Below, one piece after another: positions 24,763-32,921 of a DNA stretch of 47,081 nucleotides. The notes beneath the pieces are model-generated. The model was not told the origin of the DNA and made no database searches. It was given only the letters and a program-made list of their open reading frames with translations. Numbering within the stretch: the first letter of the stretch is position 1; each line of letters starts with the position of its first letter. The DNA lies in the NCBI GenBank assembly GCA_023388495.1, contig JAEWGC010000049.1, positions 1 to 47,081 on the forward strand, read 5' to 3'. The stretch comes from Bacillota bacterium. GTDB lineage: Bacteria; Bacillota; Clostridia; Tissierellales; Tissierellaceae. A program made the translations under genes and the position numbers.

Positions 24763-25974
24763 ATGAATAACACACCAAAAGGAAATAGAAAGCATATAGG
24801 ATTATATGGAAAGAGAAATGCAGGTAAATCATCTATAATGAACGCTATTATAGGACAAGAAATATCTTTGGTTTCAGATATAAAAGGAACTACAACAGAT
24901 CCAGTATCTAAAGCAGTAGAATTAATTCCCTTTGGTCCTGTAGTGTTTATAGATACAGGAGGAATAGATGATGAGGGGGAGTTAGGAAACTTAAGAGTAG
25001 AGAAAACTATAAAGACATTGGAAAAGGTGGACCTTGCAATTTATGTAATGGAGATAAATGATATAGATGAAGAATCTTACTTGGAATTTATAAATGAGTT
25101 TAAGAAAAGAGATATTCCCTATATTACAGTTATCAATAAAATTGATATAATGTGCAAGGAAATATTAGAAGAGATTGAGAAAAAATGTGATAGCGTGGTA
25201 TTTGTATCTACAAAGTATAATAACACTATAGCTACTTTAAAGGATGAGATAATAAAAAGACTTAATGTAGAAAAAGAGGAAGAGACTTTAATAGGAGATA
25301 TTGTTCCCTATGGTGGTAAGGTAATAATGGTAGTTCCCATAGACGGAGAAGCACCAAGGGGAAGGCTTATTTTACCTCAAGTGCAGCTAATAAGAGACTG
25401 TTTAGACCATGGAATAAAATCCTATGTAGTAAGAGATACAGAATTAGCCTCAGCAATAGAGGATTTAGAGGATATAGATCTTGTAGTCACAGACTCTCAA
25501 GCCTTTAAGGAAGTAGATAAAATAGTACCAGAAAATATAAATCTAACAAGTTTTTCAATAATTATGGCAAGACAAAAAGGTGATTTGAATATATTTTTAG
25601 ATGGAATAAGGACTATTGAAAAACTAAAAGAAAGAGAAATACCTAAGATACTAATTATGGAAAGCTGTTCCCACAACACCTCCCATGAAGATATAGGAAA
25701 GGTAAAGATTCCAAAGCTATTAGTCAAACATCTAGGCAAAGAATTGGACTTCCACTTTAGAATGGGAGAAGACTTCCCTAATGATTTAGAAACCTATGAT
25801 TTGGTGATCCACTGTGGGTCTTGTATGCTGAATAAGAAGACTATGGAAACTAGGATGAGAATTTGCAGTGATAAAGGAATACCTATAACTAATTATGGTA
25901 TAGTATTGGCTTATTTAACAGGAATACTTAATAGAGCTGTGAAGGTATTTATTGGGACAGAGGGACAGGAGTAG
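24763..25974 (+). CDS. hydF: [FeFe] hydrogenase maturation GTPase/scaffold HydF
   Basis: The 403-residue product has an N-terminal GTPase domain with P-loop GKRNAGKSS (16-24), GTTTDP, DTGGI and NKID. The C-terminal cluster-binding domain has ESCSHNT (~300) and HCGSCMLN (~350), which supply the Cys and His ligands. HydF carries the diiron precursor to the hydrogenase. It is the last gene of the maturation cluster, 15 bases after hydG, and is followed by a terminator. Confidence 0.95.
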   Translation: MNNTPKGNRKHIGLYGKRNAGKSSIMNAIIGQEISLVSDIKGTTTDPVSKAVELIPFGPVVFIDTGGIDDEGELGNLRVEKTIKTLEKVDLAIYVMEINDIDEESYLEFINEFKKRDIPYITVINKIDIMCKEILEEIEKKCDSVVFVSTKYNNTIATLKDEIIKRLNVEKEEETLIGDIVPYGGKVIMVVPIDGEAPRGRLILPQVQLIRDCLDHGIKSYVVRDTELASAIEDLEDIDLVVTDSQAFKEVDKIVPENINLTSFSIIMARQKGDLNIFLDGIRTIEKLKEREIPKILIMESCSHNTSHEDIGKVKIPKLLVKHLGKELDFHFRMGEDFPNDLETYDLVIHCGSCMLNKKTMETRMRICSDKGIPITNYGIVLAYLTGILNRAVKVFIGTEGQE

Positions 25975-25997
25975 CGTCCCAGATAATGAATATAGCG

Positions 25998-26030
25998 AAG
26001 GCATTCGGTTGGAAAACTGGATGCCTTTTT
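25998..26030 (+). terminator. Terminator after hydF, first of three terminator/repeat pairs
   Basis: AAGGCATTCGGTT pairs with AACTGGATGCCTT (13 bp, two wobbles), then TTTT. A conserved ~80 bp repeat follows directly. Confidence 0.85.
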
Positions 26031-26110
26031 GTGATGAAAAAATATTTCACAAAAATAGAGGAATCTGCAGATATTTGGAGAATAAGTAATATTAGGATAT
26101 TAATGTAACG
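26031..26110. repeat. Dispersed repeat copy A with degenerate Spo0A-box-like core
   Basis: The segment AAAATAGAGGAAT... ATTTGGAGAATAAGTAATATTAG aligns with copies at 32732-32812 and 38390-38485. The core TGGAGAA is one base off the TGNCGAA box. It lies right after the hydF terminator and before the first gene of the accessory array. Confidence 0.6.
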
Positions 26111-26400
26111 CAATAATGTATACAAATTATAGTAAATTAGATTGATATAACAGTTAGAAGGAGTAAATGAACTTAGGGTAAAGGAGATATTTGCGACATG
26201 GAACATGAAATATTCAATATTGGAATGATTAGGAACAGTTGGAAATACAGACTAGATTGGATATTAGATGACATATGTCGTGAAAGCAATAGTTAATGGA
26301 AATTCCTTAAAAAATTTTATTGAAATGATAGCGATTGGTATAGCGACAAATAGTAATTTGTCGCTGTGTTGACACATTATATTTATGGAGGGATATTCTT
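26111..26400 (+). other. Gene-poor spacer with a 32-codon ORF and a 9-bp hairpin
   Basis: A 32-codon frame (26198-26296, MEHEIFNIGMIRNSW...) has AAGGAG 11 bases upstream and may be a truncated gene; I do not recognise it. At 26343-26364, GCGACAAAT and ATTTGTCGC form a perfect hairpin with an AGTA loop and no T run, 37 bases before the acetyltransferase ATG. Confidence 0.4.
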
Positions 26401-26934
26401 ATGTTTTTAGAAACAGAACGGCTTGTTTTGCGTAAGTTTCAGGAAGATGATTTTGATGATTTCTGCGAATACGCAATGGATGATGAAATGTGCCGAATGA
26501 TGGGTAGGAGGCTGATGCACTCCAGAGAAGATGCTCGTTGGAATTTTGATTGGCTCAAAGACAAAGAAGAACGATGCTATGGGTTAGTGTATAAGGATAC
26601 AGGTAGAATTATTGGGAATCTCACTGTTTGTGCTGTTCCCACGAAACTTTTAGAATTAGAGAAATTAAAATGCAAAGTGGGAAAAAGCATGTCCTTCTCC
26701 ATTTCCAAGAGATATCAGCGTAAAGGTTTGATGCTAGAAGCAGTAAATGCTGCGGTTAAGCACCTATTTTACATAGAAGGTATGGACTACATTCAATGTG
26801 GTCACTTTCCTTTTAATACTGCTTCTGAAATGCTTCAAAAGAAACTTGGTTTCGAGTATCTTACGACTCAGCGTTTTGAGGATGAAGGGATAGAAATTAT
26901 TTCTATTGAAAATATCCTTTGGAAAGGCAGATAA
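26401..26934 (+). CDS. GNAT acetyltransferase, RimJ/RimL type
   Basis: The product has 177 residues. MFLETERLVLRKFQEDDFDDF is the RimJ/RimL-like start, and FSISKRYQRKGLMLEAVNAAVKHLF is motif A (RYQRKGL in place of R-x-x-G-x-G/A). FPFNTASEMLQKKLGFEYL is the motif B helix. It acetylates an unknown amine, possibly a protein N-terminus or small molecule. ATG has GGAGGG 8 bases upstream. It is the first intact gene of the accessory array. Confidence 0.85.
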   Translation: MFLETERLVLRKFQEDDFDDFCEYAMDDEMCRMMGRRLMHSREDARWNFDWLKDKEERCYGLVYKDTGRIIGNLTVCAVPTKLLELEKLKCKVGKSMSFSISKRYQRKGLMLEAVNAAVKHLFYIEGMDYIQCGHFPFNTASEMLQKKLGFEYLTTQRFEDEGIEIISIENILWKGR

Positions 26935-27007
26935 CACCTCAGTGACAAATTTTAATTTATTATTCAGTTAATTTACAATGTGATAGGTTTGAAAAGGAGA
27001 ATATATT

Positions 27008-27412
27008 ATGAGCGTAAAAATAATGCATCATGTCTGTATTCAGACAGAAAAGTATAATGAATCACTTCAATTTTATACTAAAATATTAGGATTTGAATTA
27101 GTTAAAGAAACGGCAAATTTTCATAAACGAGATTTTAATACATGGTTAAGATTGGGTACATTTATGATTGAGTTGCAGACTGGTAAAAGAGGAGATAAAT
27201 TAAGTAATTGGAGTTCATTAAATCAAGGTATAGTACATATGTGTTTTTTAGTCGATAATGTTCATGAAGAATTTGATAGGATTAAAAAATTAGGTTATAC
27301 CAATTTCAAGATTAAAAATGATGAAGAAATCTATAAAGTTGAAGATGGATATTTATTTAAGATTAAGGCACCAGAAGGTACAGAAATTGAAATTAGAGAT
27401 ATTATGATTTAA
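27008..27412 (+). CDS. VOC-family (glyoxalase/dioxygenase-like) protein
   Basis: The 134-residue product is a single vicinal-oxygen-chelate module of two beta-alpha-beta-beta-beta units. MHHVCIQTEKYNESLQFYTKILGFELV gives the first metal His, FMIELQT a Glu, GIVHMCFLV the second His and GTEIEIRD a final Glu. The full ligand set suggests a working metal site. The substrate (methylglyoxal adduct, antibiotic, other) cannot be inferred. Confidence 0.85.
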   Translation: MSVKIMHHVCIQTEKYNESLQFYTKILGFELVKETANFHKRDFNTWLRLGTFMIELQTGKRGDKLSNWSSLNQGIVHMCFLVDNVHEEFDRIKKLGYTNFKIKNDEEIYKVEDGYLFKIKAPEGTEIEIRDIMI

Positions 27413-27524
27413 AGATCTAAATGGAGTTAATATCTATTAGGTTACAATCCTCTCCTTTTGTTATCGGTGAATTTTTTAGGTGAAATTTGCATTGAGAATA
27501 AATGATATATAGGAGTGAACTGAT

Positions 27525-28316
27525 GTGCATATTGGAATGCCAACTTTAGTGGAATTAGACAATTTAATAGATAATGTAAAGGTTTGTTGTAACCTTGGTT
27601 TGAATTTTATTGAAATAAATATGAATTTGCCTGAATATCAAATTAATAGATTAGATCCTAAGGAACTTCGGTTATTACAGAAGGAAAATAATATATTTTT
27701 TACATTTCACTTACCGGAAGATCTAGAGATAGCACATTTTAATACGAAAATACGAGAAGCACATTGGCATACCGTGTTTGAAACAATAGAATTAATGAAA
27801 GAAATAGATAGCCCAATCCTAAATATGCATATGAGTAAGGGGATATACTTTACTTTACCAGCAAAAAAGATATTTTTATATGAAAGATATTATGATGATT
27901 ATTTGTTAGCTTTTAAATTGTTCAGTAAGCAAGTGGCTGACTTAATAGGAAATTCAAATATAAAATTAGCAATTGAAAATACGGGAATATTTAATACAAA
28001 ATATATTACTAATATACTTGACCTTTTATTACAAAAAAATGAATTTGCATTAACATGGGATATTGGGCATGATTTTTCTAGTGGTAATAAGGATAGGAAC
28101 TATATACAAGATAATATAAGTAAGTTAAAACACATGCATCTTCATGATGCTAAGGGTCTAAATAATCATTTAGTATTATATGATGGAGAAGTAAATATAA
28201 ATAAATTTCTAGAGATTGCATCTGAAAGACAAATAGCTGTAGTAGTTGAAACAAAAACCCTTGCAGGTTTGAAAGAATCTATTTATAGATTAAAAGAACA
28301 AGGGTATTCCTTTTAG
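27525..28316 (+). CDS. Sugar phosphate isomerase/epimerase-like TIM barrel
   Basis: The 263-residue product belongs to the xylose-isomerase-like AP-endonuclease-2 superfamily. FIEINMNLPEY, FFTFHLPEDLEI, LNMHMSKG, LAIENTGIF, LTWDIGHDFSSG, MHLHDAKG and VVETK line the barrel with Glu, His and Asp metal ligands. I chose GTG 27525 with AGGAG 12-8 bases upstream; no ATG fits better. It is followed by an attC-like palindrome at 28331. The reaction is unknown. Confidence 0.8.
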   Translation: MHIGMPTLVELDNLIDNVKVCCNLGLNFIEINMNLPEYQINRLDPKELRLLQKENNIFFTFHLPEDLEIAHFNTKIREAHWHTVFETIELMKEIDSPILNMHMSKGIYFTLPAKKIFLYERYYDDYLLAFKLFSKQVADLIGNSNIKLAIENTGIFNTKYITNILDLLLQKNEFALTWDIGHDFSSGNKDRNYIQDNISKLKHMHLHDAKGLNNHLVLYDGEVNINKFLEIASERQIAVVVETKTLAGLKESIYRLKEQGYSF

Positions 28317-28330
28317 GTCTTGGCAACAAC

Positions 28331-28430
28331 AGCATATAACATTGTATTTGCGGGACAGGGTGCAATAGAAAAAACTCTTAGGGGGTAGGTTTAGTGTCCC
28401 ATATAGTAAAAGTACTTACTAAATTGAGGG
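28331..28430 (+). repeat. attC-like palindrome E3 (left arm intact, right arm eroded)
   Basis: CATATAACATTGTATTTGCG matches the left arm of E2 (CCTATAACAATGTATTTCC). GGGACA (28352-28357) pairs with TGTCCC (28395-28400), and the right side AGTAAAAGTACTT resembles GCAAATACTT of E2. It lies 15 bases after a gene stop. Confidence 0.45.
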
Positions 28431-28441
28431 GATAAATTATC

Positions 28442-28531
28442 TTGGAAGATGAAAGTATGAAAAATAAAAGGGCATGGGAGCATCGTGCTTATGAATTTTG
28501 GAGTTTGCGTGATGTAGTCTGGATGTTATGA
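28442..28531 (+). pseudogene. N-terminal stump of a SAM-dependent methyltransferase
   Basis: The frame reads MKNKRAWEHRAYEFW then unrelated residues and a TGA. The WEHRAYEFW opening is what I expect for the N-terminus of the methyltransferase family whose C-terminal part lies at 31966-32595. It has a GAGGGG SD about 14 bases upstream but no catalytic domain. Confidence 0.55.
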
Positions 28532-28580
28532 TCTTATATTTTGTAAGATATGGAAAGGGAGGATTTATGGTGGGAATAAA

Positions 28581-28685
28581 ATGGCCTTTTTAAAGGCAGT
28601 AGAATATATTTCAAAACAAAAAATCATAGTGAATTTAGATGAGGAATATTTACATTTTAGAAGATATTATGAGATGTTTTTTTAA
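28581..28685 (+). CDS. 34-codon ORF, probably a gene fragment
   Basis: ATG 28581 opens a short frame (MAFLKAVEYISKQ...HFRRYYEMFF) with GGGAGG about 25 bases upstream, too far to be convincing. I recognise no family. It fills part of the 390-base gap between the TIM-barrel gene and the DinB gene, most of which is relic DNA. Confidence 0.25.
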   Translation: MAFLKAVEYISKQKIIVNLDEEYLHFRRYYEMFF

Positions 28686-28707
28686 GAATTGAAAGGAGTA
28701 TGATGAT

Positions 28708-29133
28708 ATGAAGATTTTAATTAAACGTTTAAATAAAGCTTTTGACTTAACTCTTGATCTAGTACGTTCCATTAATGACGATGATTTGAAACTAAAACTA
28801 ATGGGGATACCTTCAAATACTATAGGGGAACAACTTTGGTGCATAATTGGAGCTAGAGAAAGTTACTTAAAAGCAATAATTAATGGGGGATGGATTGGTT
28901 TTTCCTCTTCACTTGATGATACCACATCAAAAGATAAAGTTATATCATGCCTTAAAAAAAGTGCAGAAGATAGCTTGAAATATTTAAATAACGTTGAATT
29001 GAATGAAGTGCAAATGGAGTTACTCTTAATTTTGTTAGAACATGAAATTCTACATCATGGTCAGTTAATTCGATATATTTACGGAAACAAATTAACTTTT
29101 CCTAAAAGTTGGAATGAAAGATATACAGTCTAA
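28708..29133 (+). CDS. DinB-like four-helix protein
   Basis: The 141-residue product is a DinB/YfiT-type helical bundle. RLNKAFDLTLDLVRSI opens helix 1, NTIGEQLWCIIGARESYLKAI resembles the DinB W-x-H helix with the His replaced, and LLEHEILHHGQLIRYIYG supplies the His pair near the C-terminus. Such proteins bind a metal and often act as thiol transferases, but the function is open. GAAAGGAG precedes ATG by 9 bases. Confidence 0.75.
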   Translation: MKILIKRLNKAFDLTLDLVRSINDDDLKLKLMGIPSNTIGEQLWCIIGARESYLKAIINGGWIGFSSSLDDTTSKDKVISCLKKSAEDSLKYLNNVELNEVQMELLLILLEHEILHHGQLIRYIYGNKLTFPKSWNERYTV

Positions 29134-29162
29134 GATTATGTTTTTTAGAAAGGGGCATATAT

Positions 29163-29507
29163 ATGGCAAAATATGAAAGAAGATTGAAAGGAAATTTTGA
29201 TGAGCTATTGAGTTGGTTACACAAAGACATTACTAATGGTAGTGCTTCAGTTAGTTATGAAGATGGGAGTGATATTAACATAGGAGAGATAAAACTGGCT
29301 GTCCGGGTATATGAGAGATATAGTATGGCGGGAGGTAATCGGGTAAGCCTTAATATTACAATCCTTGGAAATGGAGAAAATATATTTGTTTCTGCTATTA
29401 CCTCTGGAGGTAGTCAGGCAGTTTTTTTCAAAATTAATACAATAGGTGAAGAGACATTTCTAGAATTATGCAGTAAGTCAGTGGAAAACTATATACTAAG
29501 GCATTAG
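29163..29507 (+). CDS. DUF6054-type protein of unknown function
   Basis: The 114-residue product is a compact alpha/beta protein. MAKYERRLKGNFDELLSWLH, GSASVSYEDGS, AVRVYERYSMAGGNRVSLN and VSAITSGGSQAVFFKINT match a family that I remember as DUF6054, always of about this length. No catalytic residues are known. It sits 29 bases after the DinB gene and shares its transcript. Confidence 0.7.
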   Translation: MAKYERRLKGNFDELLSWLHKDITNGSASVSYEDGSDINIGEIKLAVRVYERYSMAGGNRVSLNITILGNGENIFVSAITSGGSQAVFFKINTIGEETFLELCSKSVENYILRH

Positions 29508-29544
29508 GATATACATTAGTGATTGAAAGCAAAGGAGTATTTTT

Positions 29545-30066
29545 ATGACAAATATTAATATTAAATTACTTGATGAATCATATGAAAAAGAACTTTTTAG
29601 ATTTGAACTTGAAAACAGAACTTTTTTTGAAAGAAAATCTCTGTCAAGAGGCAGTAGTTATTATGATTTTAATAATTTCAGAACAATAATAAAGGAATTA
29701 ATTGAGGAACAAAAAAAGGACCTAGTATATATGTATTTAATAATAGATGATAATGGAGAAATTGTTGGTAGAGTAAATCTAGTATCAATAATAAGGGGAA
29801 ATCTTAATAAAGCTGAACTAGGCTATAGAATGGCTGAAAAACACCAAGGGAAAGGATATACAACAAGAGCTGTGAAACTTGTTTTAGATGAAGCGGCCAA
29901 TAATCACAAATTACATAGAATAGAGGCAGGTACATCATCTGATAACATAGGATCACAAATAGTTTTGATTAAAAATGGATTTCAATTTGCTGGACGTTAT
30001 AATAAATATATTTATCAAAATGGGGAATGGAATGATAGTGTAAATTTTGAGAAAATACTTGATTAA
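29545..30066 (+). CDS. GNAT acetyltransferase, ribosomal-protein-Ala type
   Basis: The product has 173 residues. MAEKHQGKGYTTRAVKLVLDEA is a canonical acetyl-CoA loop (Q-G-K-G-Y) and LHRIEAGTSSDNIGSQIVLIKNGFQFAGRY is the RimJ-like C-terminal half. The family acetylates protein N-termini, aminoglycosides or other amines. AAAGGAG is 9 bases before ATG. It is followed by the half palindrome E1. Confidence 0.85.
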   Translation: MTNINIKLLDESYEKELFRFELENRTFFERKSLSRGSSYYDFNNFRTIIKELIEEQKKDLVYMYLIIDDNGEIVGRVNLVSIIRGNLNKAELGYRMAEKHQGKGYTTRAVKLVLDEAANNHKLHRIEAGTSSDNIGSQIVLIKNGFQFAGRYNKYIYQNGEWNDSVNFEKILD

Positions 30067-30151
30067 ACTTCTGTGTACAGACATGGGATGGAGGGAGCTG
30101 TAGTTGGCATGGATTAGAAGTTTGGGGTAATATGGATAAAAGTTCATGGAC

Positions 30152-30178
30152 GTGGTAAATACTTGGATGTTATAGGGT
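30152..30178 (+). repeat. attC-like half palindrome E1 (right arm only)
   Basis: GTGGTAAATACTTGG followed by ATGTTATAGGG matches the right arm of E2 (GTGGCAAATACTTGTCGTTA then TAAGG) with one gap. No left arm is evident. It ends 39 bases before the next start codon. Confidence 0.45.
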
Positions 30179-30216
30179 GCCTTAATATCAATCCGGAGTT
30201 TTTAGGAGGAAAAATA

Positions 30217-30969
30217 ATGAAACAAGTAATATTTAAAAATTCAAGAAACTTAAAGTTAGTAGGAAACCTATATCCATCTAATCAAAAATCGATAATCATA
30301 ATGTGCCATGGCTTTATGTCAAACAAATATTCAAGAGGGCGTTTTGAGAAACTTGCTATGGCTTTCAACGATTGTAATTTTAGTGCTTTATCTTTTGACT
30401 TTAGTGGGTGCGGAGAAAGTGATAATGATAGTTTGACTATTGAAAAAGAAGTAGATGATTTAAGATCTGCTATTTCATATATAAAGTCAAAAGGATATGA
30501 AAAAATTGCAATATATGGACATAGCCTAGGAACTCTAATCTGTTTAAAAAGTTGTACTCCTGAAATAATAACAATGGTTTTATCAGGAGCTTTAACTGGT
30601 TCTATGAAATATAACTGGAATGACTTCTTTACTAAAGAACAAATGGAAGAATTGAAGGAAAAAGGATATATAACAGAATATACATCTGAAGAAGCAAGAG
30701 ATACGATTATAATTGATAGAAAAATATTAGAAGGATTTGAAATAATTAATCAAAGAGAATTATTAAGTGAAGTTAAATGCCCAGTATTACTAATCCATGG
30801 AGACAATGATGAGGAAGAAAATTTACTTTATGAAAGATCAAAAGTAGCAATTAAATTACTTTCAGCTGATTCACAAATAGAAGTTATTAATGGAGCAAAC
30901 CATAGTTTTCTTGATCATTTTGACATATTAGTTAAATTGACAGTTGATTGGTTTAAGAAATATCTTTAA
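30217..30969 (+). CDS. Alpha/beta hydrolase (acyl-esterase type)
   Basis: The 250-residue product has the serine-hydrolase fold: HGF oxyanion region (IIMCHGFMSNK), nucleophile elbow GHSLGT with Ser near 112, acid in LLIHGDNDEEE, and catalytic His in NGANHSF. I chose ATG 30217 because TTAGGAGG is 7 bases upstream; the open frame reaches back into E1. It is the only gene between E1 and E2, so it looks like a one-gene unit bounded by palindromes. The substrate is unknown. Confidence 0.85.
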   Translation: MKQVIFKNSRNLKLVGNLYPSNQKSIIIMCHGFMSNKYSRGRFEKLAMAFNDCNFSALSFDFSGCGESDNDSLTIEKEVDDLRSAISYIKSKGYEKIAIYGHSLGTLICLKSCTPEIITMVLSGALTGSMKYNWNDFFTKEQMEELKEKGYITEYTSEEARDTIIIDRKILEGFEIINQRELLSEVKCPVLLIHGDNDEEENLLYERSKVAIKLLSADSQIEVINGANHSFLDHFDILVKLTVDWFKKYL

Positions 30970-31015
30970 TGGTATAGTTATGAGTAACGACGTAAGATTT
31001 CAGAAATCAAGGAAT

Positions 31016-31090
31016 CCTATAACAATGTATTTCCTGGGGCTAGATATAGGTCCAGTAAAGGGATGTGGCAAATACTTGTCGTTATAAGGC
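31016..31090 (+). repeat. attC-like palindrome E2 (complete)
   Basis: CCTATAAC (31016-31023) pairs with GTTATAAGG (31081-31089) with one bulge. GTATTTCC (31027-31034) pairs with GGCAAATAC (31067-31075) with one extrahelical C, and an inner CTGG/CCAG and CTA/TAG stem closes the tip. R/L box order, conserved AAC and GTT, the unpaired spacer and the 75-base length all resemble integron attC sites. Confidence 0.5.
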
Positions 31091-31114
31091 ATAAATAACA
31101 AGGGGAGAATTATT

Positions 31115-31810
31115 ATGGATAAAAATATTTTGAATGAAGGTAAGAAATTTCTCGTTTCTTATTTAAAAGATAAGGCAGTTGATTATGAAACGTATCATCC
31201 TTGGCGTAAAAGTTGGCAATTTATTGTTTTACATTCACTTAGAGTTGAGGGTTATGTTAAAAAGATTTTGGATATTGAGAATCATGATTTATCTCAGGAT
31301 GAAGTATTGCTGACTCAGTTAGCGGCAATTTTACATGATATAGGTAGGATTCATAAAAGAGAAGAACATGCAATATTGGGGAGAGATATTGTATATAATT
31401 GGTTAAGAGAAAACAATGAAATATCTGAGAATATAAGGGAATCAAATAGATTATTATATTTAATTGAAAAACATTCGAATAAAGAAGAGGATGAGGAGGA
31501 TTATTGTTTGAAGGTATTGAGAGATGCTGATGTTCTGGATGAAATTGGTGCAATGTCAATATTTATGGCTTCAAATTGGATAGACAAGAGCAATCCATAT
31601 TTCTTCAACTTACTATCTGATAGGATTGAAAATTTAGAAATAAGTTTTTGTCAAAAATCACTTAAGCTATTGAACACTGAAAGCGCAAGATTGATCTTAA
31701 ACGAAAAAAGAAAATTTATAACCAATTTTGTAAATCAATTAAAAGATGAATTAAATGGGACAGAATTGTTTGGACAAGTTAATATTGAAGATTATTTTGA
31801 GGCTCTGTAA
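31115..31810 (+). CDS. HD-domain phosphohydrolase
   Basis: The 231-residue product has the full HD metal set: His in VLHSLRVEGYV, HD in AAILHDIGRIHKREEH, His in LIEKHSNKEE and Asp in RDADVLDEIGAM. These enzymes hydrolyse phosphomonoesters or nucleotides. SD AAGGGGAG is 7 bases from ATG. A second HD protein is encoded at 41576. Substrate unknown. Confidence 0.85.
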   Translation: MDKNILNEGKKFLVSYLKDKAVDYETYHPWRKSWQFIVLHSLRVEGYVKKILDIENHDLSQDEVLLTQLAAILHDIGRIHKREEHAILGRDIVYNWLRENNEISENIRESNRLLYLIEKHSNKEEDEEDYCLKVLRDADVLDEIGAMSIFMASNWIDKSNPYFFNLLSDRIENLEISFCQKSLKLLNTESARLILNEKRKFITNFVNQLKDELNGTELFGQVNIEDYFEAL

Positions 31811-31965
31811 AGAACAAAATGTTAGATGACTTCATTATGTGAAATTGTTTATTACCTATGGTTTTATTTATGGAGTCAAAAGCATAGGGATTTATATTAA
31901 CAATATGAAGCTCCTAGTATTGATCATGACTTAACACAGCATGACAGCTAGCACATATACTTTAA

Positions 31966-32595
31966 TATTTTCATGATATTAAAGATTTGAAGATTGCTAA
32001 TCTTTGTGGATCAAATGGGCGAAAAGCTGTTCCATTAGCAATTATGGGTGCAAAGGTGACAATATTTGATATATCAGAAGAAAATATGAAATATGCTTTT
32101 GAATTAGCGAAAAGTGCAGATACGTCAATTGATTATGTCGTGGGCGACATTTATGGTATAGATATTCAAAAATATAAAGACTATTTCGATATATTATACT
32201 TAGAAGGTGGCATTTTACATTATTTTACCTATATTAATCAATTTACTGAAATACTGTATCAAATTTCTAAGAAAAATGCAAAACTTATACTAAGTGATTT
32301 TCATCCCTATAGAAAGATAATTCCAATAGGGCAAGGAGGAGAAAGTTCATTACACACAGGTGGAAACTATTTTGATTGTGATATACATGATGGTGAAGTA
32401 GCCTATGCAAGCCAATTTGATAAAGATGAACAGAATGACTTTCCAACTTGTCAGTTAAGATACTATACATTAAGTGAGATAATTAATGCTGTAATTTGTG
32501 CTGGATTTGTAGTGAAAGAGTTTGATGAGTATCCAAGTTTGAGTGATAGCAAAATCCCAGGAGAGTTTACTATTTATGCAGAAAAATTAGAATAA
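31966..32595 (+). pseudogene. 5'-truncated class I SAM-dependent methyltransferase
   Basis: Homology-like sequence starts at TAT 31966 right after a stop (YFHDIKDLKIANLCGSNGRKAVPLA) and runs to TAA 32595. The SAM-binding motif IANLCGSNGRKA, IFDISEENM and YLEGGILHYF are intact. About 50 N-terminal residues of the family are missing, there is no SD or ATG, and the only early start is TTG 31987. The missing N-terminus has the character of the stump at 28442. It is probably non-functional unless translated from an unusual start. Confidence 0.65.
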
Positions 32596-32631
32596 GCAAA
32601 CAGCAAAAAAGATGACTGATATTAAAATCTG

Positions 32632-32700
32632 CCTATAACATATCTAATATGGTAGTTTTACTGGGGTATAATCCTAGATTAGTATCAGTATATTTATAGG
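32632..32700 (+). repeat. attC-like palindrome E4 (weaker copy)
   Basis: CCTATAA (32632-32638) pairs with TTATAGG (32694-32700). Inside, ATA/TAT and CTAAT/ATTAG pair with small loops. The 69-base length is like E2 and it directly precedes a terminator. Confidence 0.35.
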
Positions 32701-32729
32701 ACACTTGGTTGAAAGGCCAAGTGTTTCTT
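32699..32729 (+). terminator. Terminator, second of three terminator/repeat pairs
   Basis: ACACTTGG (32701-32708) pairs with CCAAGTGT (32717-32724) around an 8-base loop; TTCTT follows. Confidence 0.8.
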
Positions 32730-32731
32730 AA

Positions 32732-32812
32732 TATTGTGAAAGTTTTCATATAAAAAAATAAAGGAATATAGAAAGATTTGTAGAATAATTAATATAGGTG
32801 CTTATGTAGAAG
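32732..32812. repeat. Dispersed repeat copy B
   Basis: AAAATAAAGGAATATAGAAAGATTTGTAGAATAATTAATATAG aligns with copies A and C over about 60 bases. Its core TGTAGAA is one base off the Spo0A box TGNCGAA. It lies between a terminator and the next gene block. Confidence 0.65.
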
Positions 32813-32921
32813 TGGTAGTGTTTTAAAAGTAGAGTAGGAAAGGATGCTCCTATAACTAACAATATTAAATAAAGGTGTGGAATTTATAAGAAAGTTAATA
32901 TTTTGAGGAAGAGAAAGGTGA

